In this document: positions 35,129-44,508 of the stretch, piece after piece
How positions within the stretch are numbered: the first letter of the stretch is position 1
Layout of the letters: the number at the start of each line of letters is the position of its first letter
NCBI GenBank assembly: GCA_004380135.1
Contig: QXCR01000037.1
Location: forward strand, 147,708 to 211,707
Length of the DNA: 64,000 bases
Direction of reading: 5' to 3'
DNA from: Stemphylium vesicarium
Lineage: Eukaryota > Ascomycota > Dothideomycetes > Pleosporales > Pleosporaceae
Translations under genes and position numbers: made by a program
Notes under the pieces: model-generated
What the model was told of the DNA's origin: nothing
Database searches by the model: none
The model's input: the letters and a program-made list of their open reading frames with translations, nothing else

Positions 35129-35927
35129 GAGAGATTGTAGATGGGGAAGGGGGAAGGGGAAGGGGGAGAGTGTGAAGGGGAGGGCAAAGGGAAAAAAGGC
35201 GTTTTGATTGGCGTGGGTGTTTGTTCTGTTACTCACTTTGTGTGAGTGAGTGTGGTTAGGTGAGGGGAGAGAAGAGGGGTGCGTGGGGTATTTTCTCTTT
35301 TGAGCGTGTATGTTTAGAGAGGATGAGAGAAGGTAGTCACATCTCTCTGCTGGTATTATTCTACGCTGTGAGGTTTAGTTGAGAGTCGAATTTATGCTGC
35401 GGTGACTAGCCAGCTGTGCATTATCATCTTTTCACAATCATATATTCGCTTCTCTAACGTTAGTGGCCGCATAGATTTCACTCTTTGGAACAAGGAAAGA
35501 TAAGAGTAGGTTAATAGTACACAAGTCAGGGCACAGTTTACTTGATTCAAGTTCATTTCTCTTCCTCTTCTTCCATTCTCTGTCTTTCCTACTTAGGTCA
35601 TCTGCAAACACATAACATTCCCATCGCTGAACCGGAGACCCAGAAAGCAAAAAGATGACCAAATCAAAGAAGCATCCCAGCCAACCTTTCCCAGACGCTT
35701 TTTTATTCCTCTCTTCGTGAAATCACCCCTTCCCATAAAGGAAAAGGAAATGGAGGGGAGATGAGTTTGCCCATGCGGCAGGCAGAAAAAGAACAACACC
35801 GTCCCGCAACTCTATATGCTCGGATTGCGTTGATGCGGAAATATACAAGAAAAGGAACATTGTAATTAAAAAGTTTCAAAAATGTGTAGAGGTTCGGTTC
35901 GCGTTTCCGATTTTGGGTATCTCGTGT
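35129..35927. other. Convergent 3' region between rsc9 and mpg1
   Basis: Gene-free. A G/A-rich run at about 35137-35190 follows the rsc9 stop on the plus strand. The rest is AT-richer 3' flank of both genes. Confidence 0.55.
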
Positions 35928-37260
35928 TTACATGATGATGGAAGGAGCTATTGTAACGTTAGTTGCTGCAATATTGCTTTAAGTGAATCATGATATGACT
36001 TACTGTCGACATTCTGCTTAATCGACTTGTGCGGCAGAACAGATCCACCATTGACGTAGACCTCATCGCCAATAGAGACATCATCACCAAGAACAGTGAC
36101 ATTTTCTAGACGCGCCCACTTGCCGACGGTGCTGTTCCAGCCGACAATAGTCGACTTGACCCAAGCGTGGTCCTTGACACGGCTGTTCTTGAGGAGCACG
36201 CAACGCTGCAGACGCACACCATCGCCGATAACGACATCAGGGCCAATGGTAACGTTAGGGCCGATGCGGCAGTTCTTGCCAATCTTGGCGGAGGGGTCGA
36301 TGAGCACGTTGCCGCCGTAGACGTACGACTCGGAGGCTGGGGTCAGCAGCTTAGAGTTCTTGCGCGCGAGAGACGAGAGGTAGAGACAGGTGCCGGACAA
36401 GAAGTCCTTGGGCTGACCGACGTCCATCCAGAAGCCCTCGAGATCGAACGAGTGCAGCAGGCCGTCCTTGACAATGGCAGGGAAGGTCTCTTGCTCGATC
36501 GAGGTAGGGCGGAGCTCGATGCGCTTCAGCACGCTGGTGTTGAGGATGTAGATACCCGCGTTGATGCGGTTGCCGACGAACTCGACGGGCTTCTCGACGA
36601 ATCGGTCAATCTTGGAGGCGTGGCCCGGCTTGTGTACTACCACACCGTACTTGGACGGCTCCTCCACCTTGGTCACGACAATGGTGCCCTCGTCGCCGTG
36701 GGCCTTGTGGAACTCGGCGAGCTGCTTGAAGGGGTAATCGCAGGTGACATCGGCGTTGAGGACGAAGAAGGGCGAGTCGTCCTTGCCGAGCACGTTCTCG
36801 GCGAGCTTGAGAGGTCCGGCGGTGCCGAGGGGCTCGGTCTCGACGGAGAAGGTGATGCTGACGTTGTACTGCTTCTCGTACTGCAAGGCTGGTTATTTGC
36901 ATGCTCGGGGGTCTGGTATTGCAGGGGTGTTACTAACGGTCTTGAGCGCCTCGGCCATGATCTCCGGGCGGTAGTTGACAGCGAGGACAACATCTGTGAC
37001 ACCAGCTTCTGAGAGAGCCTCAATCTGGTGCTGGATCATGGGCTTGTTTGCAAACTCAACGAGCGGCTTGGGGTACGTGAGGGTCTACAGTCGCGCGTTA
37101 GCACTGCCATTGCTTCTGGCGCCGCGGGGTTGGCGGGCGAGCGATGGAGAAGGCATACAAGAGGCCTCAGACGGGTTCCGAACCCTCCGACGAGAATGAT
37201 GGCTACAATGGCTGTTAGATGCATGCGACTGGATACCAATTGGATGCGCATACCTTTCAT
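35928..37260 (-). CDS. mpg1: Mannose-1-phosphate guanylyltransferase (GDP-mannose pyrophosphorylase)
   Basis: Makes GDP-mannose from mannose-1-phosphate and GTP in the cytosol, the donor for N- and O-glycosylation, GPI anchors and wall mannan. Five coding exons: 37260-37254, 37202-37159, 37084-36938, 36880-36004 and 35947-35928. With the acceptor at 37203 the protein is 364 aa, exactly the usual fungal length; the alternative acceptor 9 nt upstream would add three residues inside the nucleotide-binding start. Motifs: ILVGGFGTRLRPLTLTYPKP (nucleotide binding), LNADVTCDYP, GVVVHKPG, FVEKPVEFVGNRINAGIY, and a C-terminal left-handed beta-helix of hexapeptide repeats (KIGKNCRIGPNVTIGPDV). The end TPSIIM comes from a 20-nt last exon. 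Coding exon 1 is only 7 nt. Confidence 0.95.
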
Positions 37261-38640
37261 ATTGGCGGTGGTGGTAGTGGTAGTGGTAGTGGTGTAGAGA
37301 AGGGTGCTCGGGATGTGGTTGGCGACGAGTAGAAGACCAGCAATCGAGTCTTCAACACTAGCGAATGGAACAAGTAGGTGCAGGAATAAAACACCGAGAG
37401 AGAGAATTCACTGTTACGTGTACGTGAAAAGAAGCGCAGGTCAAAGTCAAAGAGCTCGGGGAGTGTGATGAGGCCAGCTGTATGTTATATGGCCTGGTAC
37501 CGCGTCCACAATTAGCGGAGCTAACCTGCTTCCCTGGGCCCTTCTCCCCTTCTAGCTCCTAGCTTCTAGCTTCCCCTTTCTTCCCACCTGCAACCCTCAC
37601 CCCCTCTTCGGCCGCTACGCTCGTTAAGTGTCCCCTAACGTCGTGAGCCCTTGCAGAAAATTGTGGCCAGATGCACCAGTCCCTGATCGCTTATCCTATC
37701 CCGCTTCTAATCATAGCTTTTCGTGTTCGCTGTGCCCGTCGTTGGACGCTCACATCGTATAAACCCACTGCCACTCTTTCAAAATTGCTGGTAACATGAA
37801 ATGAAGCTGCGCATCACGAGGACATTGACTGCCCATTCTATTCGCGACTCTTCCGTTAGCCATTGACTCTGATCTGCACCCACGTGGCCGTTATGCCGTG
37901 AAATTGGGGGAAACAGAATCTTTTGATCACGCCTCGTCCCCACGCCGTCGGAAGCTACCCGTGCCCCTGGTACCGCTTCGAAGCGGGATGTGTGGCTGAC
38001 TTTTGTGGCTAAATTTGAACCTACCCGGGGGGTCCACTACCAAGCTTCTGACAGACGGCAGCGTCTTGTCGCTGTTTCCCGGGATGCGCATGATCACGCA
38101 TAACATTGAATGATTGTAGCGTTTCGAAACCCACGCATATTCACGGGTCTTCCTGGTTAGCTGGCAAAGCCCTTCCCCCACGTTACTTCACGATGATGGG
38201 GCGAGGGAGAAAAGTCATGGGATTTTATTGCGACGCGCGTCGTATTCCTGTGGCGAGATGGCCACCCCATCATGCGCTCACAAATGCTTACGCAGCGCTG
38301 CATACGAAGAGGAGCTGAAGTACGTTTCTTTGGGAGAAGGTATATCCTCAGTAACAGCTCTATCAGCGCATCTGATCAGTCCATGGATCACCGACGGGCC
38401 TCCACTTTGGCCATTACGAACCATGGCCGTGGAAGACCCGGGTTCCGAAGAGATTGGATGAAGGGATCGTTCCCGGTTTAGCGGGGCTACTTCAACACAA
38501 GGTAAACCGTTCCATAGCTTCGTTACCGCACTCATCATACAGAAGATACAGAGTTGTACAAGCAACACCATGCGCCCTGACCAAATACCACAAACACACA
38601 GATACACGATACATCGACATATCGCATAACAAGACATGAC
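37261..38640. other. Intergenic region upstream of mpg1
   Basis: A 1.38-kb gap holding the mpg1 promoter and the 3' flank of the 2H phosphoesterase gene. A GGT/AGT microsatellite lies directly before the mpg1 ATG, and a pyrimidine-rich stretch lies at 37540-37620. A 119-codon frame at 38278-38637 (minus) is not gene-like. Confidence 0.5.
37268..37294. repeat. Microsatellite in the mpg1 leader
   Basis: A run of GGT and AGT triplets (plus strand) starts within 10 bases of the mpg1 initiation codon. On the transcript it is a CAC/TAC-rich tract of about 27 nt in the 5' UTR. Confidence 0.8.
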
Positions 38641-39846
38641 TCAGCTCCTCTTTCGAAAGCTCATCGACCGCAGAGCGTTACCTACACTGCTTCCCCGCTT
38701 GAACATACCGGGTCTTCTGCCAGGTCCTCCACCAGAACTCTGGTCACCAGGAGGAGGCGACAAGCCCGTACTTGTACTACCAGGAGACGTAGGTGCATTC
38801 GCCTTGGTCGGAGTTTTCGCAGCCTCACCAAACAAGAACTCCTTGGCAAAGATCCAATTCCCGCGCTCATACCTCCACAGGTCCAACCCCACAGCCTCGC
38901 CTTCCTGATTGCCCTCGGACAATTCCTGGCGAATGGTCGAAAAGGCCCCGTCGACCTTGTGCTCATCATCCACCTTGTTCATAACCGTCCAATGCGGTCG
39001 GAAACCCCCAGCATCCTGCTCACTGAGGAAAGCCGCCCACTGCGATTGCAGGTCGCTATGCACGTCTTTCATCTTCTTGTACCCCTCATCCACGTTGATG
39101 CCAACTCCTTTGCGCATGCGAAACGGCTTGCCAGACGAGACGTCAAATGGCTTTATACTGCCGCTTATCTGCGCAAGCCCTTGCTCTAGCGCCTCCATCT
39201 GCGACTCGGGCAGCGCATGGAAGAGCGTGAGATGCGCACCGGTGCGATTTAGCCGTTTAGGAAAATACCGGTTTCGCAGCTCATCCATTGGTTTGGCCAG
39301 CGAATCGGTAAGCTTCAGCGTAAGCACGTAGACATGTTCCTCCTCACTCCCCGTATTAGGCTTATGCTCTGTCCGCGGATAATGGCCAGACGCCCGGCTT
39401 TCCTCGACAATGTAGGGCTGGTAACTACTATTTTGCTCTTGCTGCTGTTGTGCGGCTTTAAGATTACTCTTGCTCGCCCACCCACGGAAACTCGTCTTGG
39501 CGCGTATACCTGCGCCGGGACGCTGTGGTTTCTTTTGCTCTTGCTGGTCTGCTCCCCGCGATTGTGCTGGCGCCGACGCTTCAAATGATGCGCGCATGTC
39601 TGGGTCGGAACATGCTCTGGCTTGGATTTGCGGTTGCCGGAGCCCGCCGCTGGGTGTGGTGATGGCCGCAGCATACGTGACTGCCATTTTGCCCGAGCGA
39701 TGTGCCGAAGGCGATGATGCAGGTGACGATGTATGCAGGGGAGCACGTAATCGCAACAATATCGGCGGGCGTATTTCGCGGGTAGTTGTTGCTGACGGGA
39801 CGAGATGTAACGATTGGCTGAGCTGCCTTGCGACAGCTATTCGCAT
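38641..39846 (-). CDS. 2H phosphoesterase superfamily protein (2'-5' RNA ligase-like)
   Basis: Intronless, 401 aa from the ATG at 39846; an in-frame ATG at 39945 would add 33 residues and one further in would start at MAVTYAAAI. The two HXT-type motifs of the 2H fold are visible: GAHLTLFHALPE and FRPHWTVMNKV, about 100 residues apart, so the active-site pair is intact. The family includes 2'-5' RNA ligases and cyclic phosphodiesterases acting on RNA ends; the substrate here is unknown. The chosen N-terminus is Arg/Ser-rich without acidic residues for most of 50 positions (RLRAPLHTSSPASS), which suggests a mitochondrial presequence. A Gln run (AAQQQQEQ) precedes the domain, and the tail is Pro/Gly/Ser-rich and basic. 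Confidence 0.8.
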   Translation of the reverse strand: MRIAVARQLSQSLHLVPSATTTREIRPPILLRLRAPLHTSSPASSPSAHRSGKMAVTYAAAITTPSGGLRQPQIQARACSDPDMRASFEASAPAQSRGADQQEQKKPQRPGAGIRAKTSFRGWASKSNLKAAQQQQEQNSSYQPYIVEESRASGHYPRTEHKPNTGSEEEHVYVLTLKLTDSLAKPMDELRNRYFPKRLNRTGAHLTLFHALPESQMEALEQGLAQISGSIKPFDVSSGKPFRMRKGVGINVDEGYKKMKDVHSDLQSQWAAFLSEQDAGGFRPHWTVMNKVDDEHKVDGAFSTIRQELSEGNQEGEAVGLDLWRYERGNWIFAKEFLFGEAAKTPTKANAPTSPGSTSTGLSPPPGDQSSGGGPGRRPGMFKRGSSVGNALRSMSFRKRS

Positions 39847-40223
39847 CGATATGAGGGCAGGAAAACGAGAGTGTGGCTGGTGTGTTGGTTTCGTTGATTT
39901 GAATGCCCCCCTTGATGGGGTGAAGCAGACGGAACCTCGGAACATCCATACGTCACTGGACGGGCGCTAGTGGTGCGCCCACATTATGTGGAGATCGCGT
40001 CTTGATCAATGTCTCGGGTTAAGGTTTATGAGTTCGGGGAATCTCGCATGATGCAAGGAGAACGTAGATGTATTGGCAGTGGAACGCATGAAGGGTATTT
40101 TTGGGTGATGTTGGAAGAACACTGGTGCGATAGTCCTGCAATATACAGTCTTAGACATGTTTCCTTCTGTCTGCAGGTATGTGGTATCAGAACTTTCAAA
40201 ACTGCGCACTGCTAGAATACCAC

Positions 40224-40631
40224 CTAGATCAACGTCTGCTGGTGGCTTGCCATCTTCCAGCCTCCTGTCGAGCTATTCATGGGCCCCTCCAAAACCCATG
40301 CGCTTGAGCAAATGGCTCTGAATGTCTCGTCAGCCCGTGTCGCCTCTACGCGGTAGTAGATCAGCGCGCTGTCCTTGCCCAGTATGACTACTTCATCGTG
40401 ACTGAGTGTATACGACTTCCACGGCTTGAACTCGGAGCCCTGCAGCATCTCGCAAACGGTCGGGGAGGATACGGAGGTAAGGATGAGGTTGCCGGGGAAT
40501 ATCATTACGGGATTGCTCGAGAGGAGCGGGACGAGGTCGGAGCCGGAGCTGCAGAGAGCGGCCCATGCTTTGTGCTCGAGCGAGCAGATGGCGGCGGTCA
40601 AGGATGGATTCGTGAGTGTCGGAGTCGCCAT
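40224..40631 (-). CDS. Small NTF2-like protein (SnoaL/DUF4440 type)
   Basis: Intronless, 135 aa, start ATG at 40631. The layout is that of the cone-shaped NTF2-like fold: N-terminal helices (AAICSLEHKAWAALCSSG), a short block with NPVMIFPGNLIL, then strands ending VILGKDSALIYYRVEATRAD, FRAICSSAWVLEG and a terminal GGWKMASHQQTLI. The pattern (helix, GD/NPV, strands, W near the end followed by H-x-T) fits DUF4440/SnoaL-like proteins. These range from enzymes of polyketide ring closure to proteins of no known activity, so no reaction is assigned. It stands alone, with no biosynthetic cluster around it. Confidence 0.7.
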   Translation of the reverse strand: MATPTLTNPSLTAAICSLEHKAWAALCSSGSDLVPLLSSNPVMIFPGNLILTSVSSPTVCEMLQGSEFKPWKSYTLSHDEVVILGKDSALIYYRVEATRADETFRAICSSAWVLEGPMNSSTGGWKMASHQQTLI

Positions 40632-41603
40632 GGCAGCGTGTGTTGCCGCAATGACTCAGTCTGTCTGGGGGTAATTTGTTGGGTGCCTTGAAGCTGCTTC
40701 TGGCTGTGCAGTAGTGGTATCGTGACGGACCGATGGTTGGAGCTGGATCCAAGGCAGTAGAGGGCTACCCCGCGATGCGCCTGTGACATCACATCTTCAC
40801 ATCCTGCTGTATCTCATAACGACATGTTCATTACTTGCCGTCTTCCTGCCAACCTCGAAGCCATATACATGCTGTGCGAAGGTATCCTGACATGGCTCTG
40901 ACGGGTATAAGACAAGTGCGTGTGGGGTGCTGCATGTAAGCGGGTCCGTCATGGCATGGCATGTCGTATCGCGCAGACCGTTGATGGCGACTGCATCCCT
41001 TCGGCCCATCAATATGATAATGTGCCGTGAATCGAATAGATTTCTTGTCGCGACAGAAGTGGCGCGCTGCTCCGGGTCGGTGAAGGCGTGCTTGAGTGCC
41101 GCAAGGGCGCAGTTGCCTTCAATGGCACGTCTACGTCACATGTCGGATAACTGGGGGCAGGGGAGGTCCAGGCTCCAGGGCGATAACGGTGGGCCCAGCG
41201 GGGAACTTGCGCGGTGTAGTCGGGCGTCGCCACAACAATGTGATGGCTGTTCGCGCGGCAAAGAAGAGGGAAAAGAACAGCGTTCTGGCTCGATGGTGAA
41301 TTGCTAGCTGAATAATAGTAAACGGCAAACAACGAGTGACAGACGCGGCGGCGAGGCGATGGAAGCAGCCGGAATGTTCCCGGGCGCCGCTGCTGATTGG
41401 TGCACGGACTCTAGCTGCATCATTACTCGCCCATTGACCCCGTCACTGCCTCAGCCTGCCTCCATATAAGCCCTCCCTCCGCCTGCCCAACCCTTCCTTT
41501 CTCCCTCACACCACTCTCATACTCAACCGACAGCGTCAACAACAGCTGCACCCGACACACGACATACACACGACCAGAACCACCACAGTACACGAAGACA
41601 ATC
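40632..41603. other. Promoter and upstream region of polyubiquitin
   Basis: A 0.97-kb gap. The half nearest 41604 carries a likely heat-shock element, an inverted CCAAT box and a TATA-like site (separate entry). Overlapping frames of 60-126 codons in the rest are unsupported. Confidence 0.6.
41361..41469 (+). promoter_or_regulatory. Likely heat-shock-type promoter of polyubiquitin
   Basis: nGAAn units at 41361-41365 and 41371-41375 and an inverted nTTCn at 41376-41380 form a gapped HSF element, with the last two units making a GAA-NN-TTC palindrome. An inverted CCAAT box (ATTGG) follows at 41396-41400 and a TATAA at 41465-41469, about 139 bases before the ATG. Polyubiquitin genes are heat-inducible in many eukaryotes; binding here is inferred from the motif. 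Confidence 0.6.
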
Positions 41604-42638
41604 ATGCAGATCTTCGTCAAGACCCGTAAGCAGCCATCGCCGCCACCATGGCCTTTACCGCGCCACAGTTGCTAACTCTGTCCACAGTCACCGGCAAGAC
41701 CATCACCCTTGAGGTGGAGTCCTCCGACACCATCGACAACGTGAAGAGCAAGATCCAGGACAAGGAGGGTATTCCCCCAGACCAGCAACGCTTGATCTTC
41801 GCCGGCAAGCAGCTTGAGGATGGTCGCACCCTGTCCGACTACAACATCCAGAAGGAATCGACCCTTCATCTCGTCCTCCGCCTTCGTGGAGGTATGCAGA
41901 TCTTCGTCAAGACTCGTAAGTTGCCACCTGGTCGTCGCCCATCGTAAACTCACACTAACACCATCAACAGTGACCGGCAAGACCATTACGCTTGAAGTCG
42001 AGTCGTCTGACACTATTGACAACGTCAAGTCGAAGATCCAAGACAAGGAGGGCATTCCCCCGGATCAGCAGCGCCTGATTTTCGCCGGAAAGCAACTCGA
42101 GGATGGCCGCACCTTGTCCGACTACAACATTCAGAAGGAGTCCACTCTGCATCTCGTCCTGCGCCTGCGCGGTGGTATGCAAATCTTCGTCAAGACCCTG
42201 ACCGGCAAGACCATCACATTGGAGGTTGAGTCTTCGGATACGATTGACAACGTCAAGTCCAAGATTCAGGACAAGGAGGGTATCCCTCCGGACCAACAGC
42301 GTCTCATCTTCGCTGGCAAGCAATTGGAAGACGGCCGTACTCTGAGCGACTACAACATCCAGAAGGAGTCCACGCTTCACTTGGTGCTCCGTCTCCGTGG
42401 TGGTATGCAAATCTTCGTCAAGACTCTCACCGGAAAGACCATCACCTTGGAGGTGGAATCGAGCGACACCATCGACAACGTAAAGTCCAAGATTCAAGAC
42501 AAGGAGGGTATCCCGCCAGACCAGCAGCGTCTCATCTTTGCTGGTAAGCAACTTGAAGACGGTCGGACGCTCTCAGACTACAACATCCAGAAGGAGTCTA
42601 CACTCCACTTGGTGCTCCGTCTGCGTGGTGGACAGTAG
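41604..42638 (+). CDS. ubi4: Polyubiquitin (four tandem ubiquitin units)
   Basis: Encodes four head-to-tail 76-residue ubiquitins plus one extra C-terminal Gln, 305 aa in all, to be cut by deubiquitinases into free ubiquitin; the extra residue blocks premature conjugation. Three exons: 41604-41625, 41688-41915 and 41971-42638. Introns 1 and 2 fall at the same place in units 1 and 2, after the first base of the Leu8 codon (MQIFVKT|L). Each unit ends LRLRGG. Units differ only at synonymous sites, so selection holds the protein while codons drift. The promoter has a heat-shock-type element. This is the stress-induced ubiquitin source, matching yeast UBI4. Confidence 0.98.
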
Positions 42639-43304
42639 GTGTGACGAGGTCTTACGACAGTGTTCCGGGCATGGCGTTATGACGTGATCCGGCCTACGGG
42701 CTGCGATCCAGCGTTTTGGTTTTATTCATAGTTCACATGGCTACTAAAGCTATCAATGCATATATGCATGCCTACGGGCTGAGAGTCTTCTCAATACTGT
42801 TATCTTCTGCCGTGAAACGTGTTACATGAGCTCAGAGCATCTCCACTTGCACCGCTCTTCTCGCTTTCCTGACGGCCATCGCAGCCATATCTTGCGACGT
42901 ATCTCCTCGCTGCCACGTCGACGTGGACAGCCCTCAACCGACGATGCGACACCATGTTGTCTCCTGCCATCGTGGTGCTGCCATCTACCGCGGTTCAATT
43001 CCGAAACCCCACTTCGACCGGCGTCATTGACCATAACTCCGTGCTAACTCCACCAGCTGTAACAACTACATCAGCGGCGAATCCACACAAAGGCAAAGCT
43101 GAGATCACTTCCGGGCCTTCCATTACCTGGGTTCATCAATCTGACTAAAACCCGCGTGGATCGTACGAATTGTTAGGTAAACTCCGCTACCTCCTCTCCG
43201 ACAACGCCGCGTCGAAGACTACATAACGCCCTTGTTCCGCTGCAAAGCTCTTCACAAGCCCCCAGTATACGCCTCGCCGAATCTTAACGTCGGTAATCGC
43301 AACA
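42639..43304. other. Intergenic region between polyubiquitin and the aldo-keto reductase gene
   Basis: A 0.67-kb gap with the ubiquitin 3' flank and the leader of the next gene. No coding signal or repeat is seen. Confidence 0.55.
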
Positions 43305-44508
43305 ATGGCCAAGCAAAAGATGGAATACGTCAAGTGAGTAGCTCACCACCTCGGACCACCTGGGCGCATACTCGGGGAAGATTCTAACACAATGTAGCTT
43401 GGGAAGGTCTGGGCTCAAGGTGTCAAGAGTCATTCTGGGCGCCATGAGCTACGGCTCCTCCAAGTGGCAGCCCTGGGTCTTGGATGAGGCCGACAGCTTG
43501 CCGCTTCTTGAGCATGCGTACAAGTGCGGTATCAACACCTGGGATACAGTATGCGTCTAACTGGCCCACGCGCATCAGGATCCCATACTGATTATCCACT
43601 CACAGGCCGACATCTACTCCCACGGAATCTCCGAGAGGATCATTGGAAAGGCCTTGAAGCAATACAATATCCCACGAAGCAAGATCGTTATCCTCTCCAA
43701 ATGCTACTTTGGTGTCAACGAAGAAGATCCTAGCTTGGGCATTGCTCAAGTTAGTCAAAACGACGGTGAAATGGTCAACCAGGTTGGCTTGAGCCGCAAG
43801 CACATCTTCGACGCAGTAGAGAAGAGTGTAGAGAGACTAGGCACCCACATCGATGTCCTGCAAATCCATCGCCTGGACCGCGACACACCCCGGGAAGAGA
43901 TTATGAAGGCTCTAAACGACGTAATTGAGAAGGGCTGGGTACGATACATTGGTGCCAGCTCAATGGCTGCATGGGAGTTCCAAACGCTGCAGAACATTGC
44001 CGACAAACACGGATGGCACAGGTTTATATCCATGCAAGGATACTACAATGTGCTCTATCGTGAAGAAGAGCGAGAGATGGTAAGTTCCAAGATCTGTTGT
44101 TGTATGCACCTCTGACGATTTCCCCAGATCCCATATTGCCAAGACACAGGTGTTGGACTCATACCATGGTCACCCATCGCTCGCGGCGCCCTCACACGCC
44201 CATGGAGCGACCGATCTTCCAAGCGTGCCGAAACCGACAAATTCCTAGATATGCTCGTTCACTCAAGGGAAGATGCCATTGACAAGAAAATTATCGAGCG
44301 AGTCGAAGAGGTCGCCAAGAAGCACAATGTCAGCATGGCATGTATTGCGACAGCTTGGACTATCAAGAAGGGCGTCTGCCCCATCATTGGTCTCAGCAGC
44401 AAAGCGAGGATCGAGGAAGCAGTACAGAATTCCAATTTCAAGCTCAGCGATGAAGACGCGAAGTACCTTGAGGAGCCTTACGCTCCCAAGTTTAGGCAAG
44501 GCTTCTAG
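43305..44508 (+). CDS. Aldo-keto reductase
   Basis: NADPH-dependent oxidoreductase with a (beta/alpha)8 barrel. Four exons (43305-43333, 43398-43548, 43606-44079, 44128-44508) with introns of 48-64 nt give 344 aa. The catalytic tetrad is complete: Asp and Tyr in WDTADIYSHGISE, Lys in VILSKCYFG, His in VLQIHRLDRDTP. The cofactor-binding end is also present (CPIIGLSSKARIEEAVQ). The N-terminal YVNLGRSGLKVSRVILGAMSYG is typical of the group with versiconal/aryl-alcohol type reductases. There is no signal peptide, so it is probably cytosolic. The substrate is unknown, and no biosynthetic partners lie next to it. Confidence 0.92.

Noticed and set aside
36167..37012. 281-codon frame antisense to mpg1
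   Set aside because: It is the mirror of a strongly conserved coding exon; its length comes from the codon bias of mpg1.
37154..37185. Sequence resembling a tRNA B box (GGGTTCCGAACCC)
   Set aside because: It lies inside the second coding exon of mpg1 and encodes the conserved GGFGTRLRP loop.
41964..42551. Repeating frame antisense to polyubiquitin
   Set aside because: Its periodicity reflects the ubiquitin units on the other strand.
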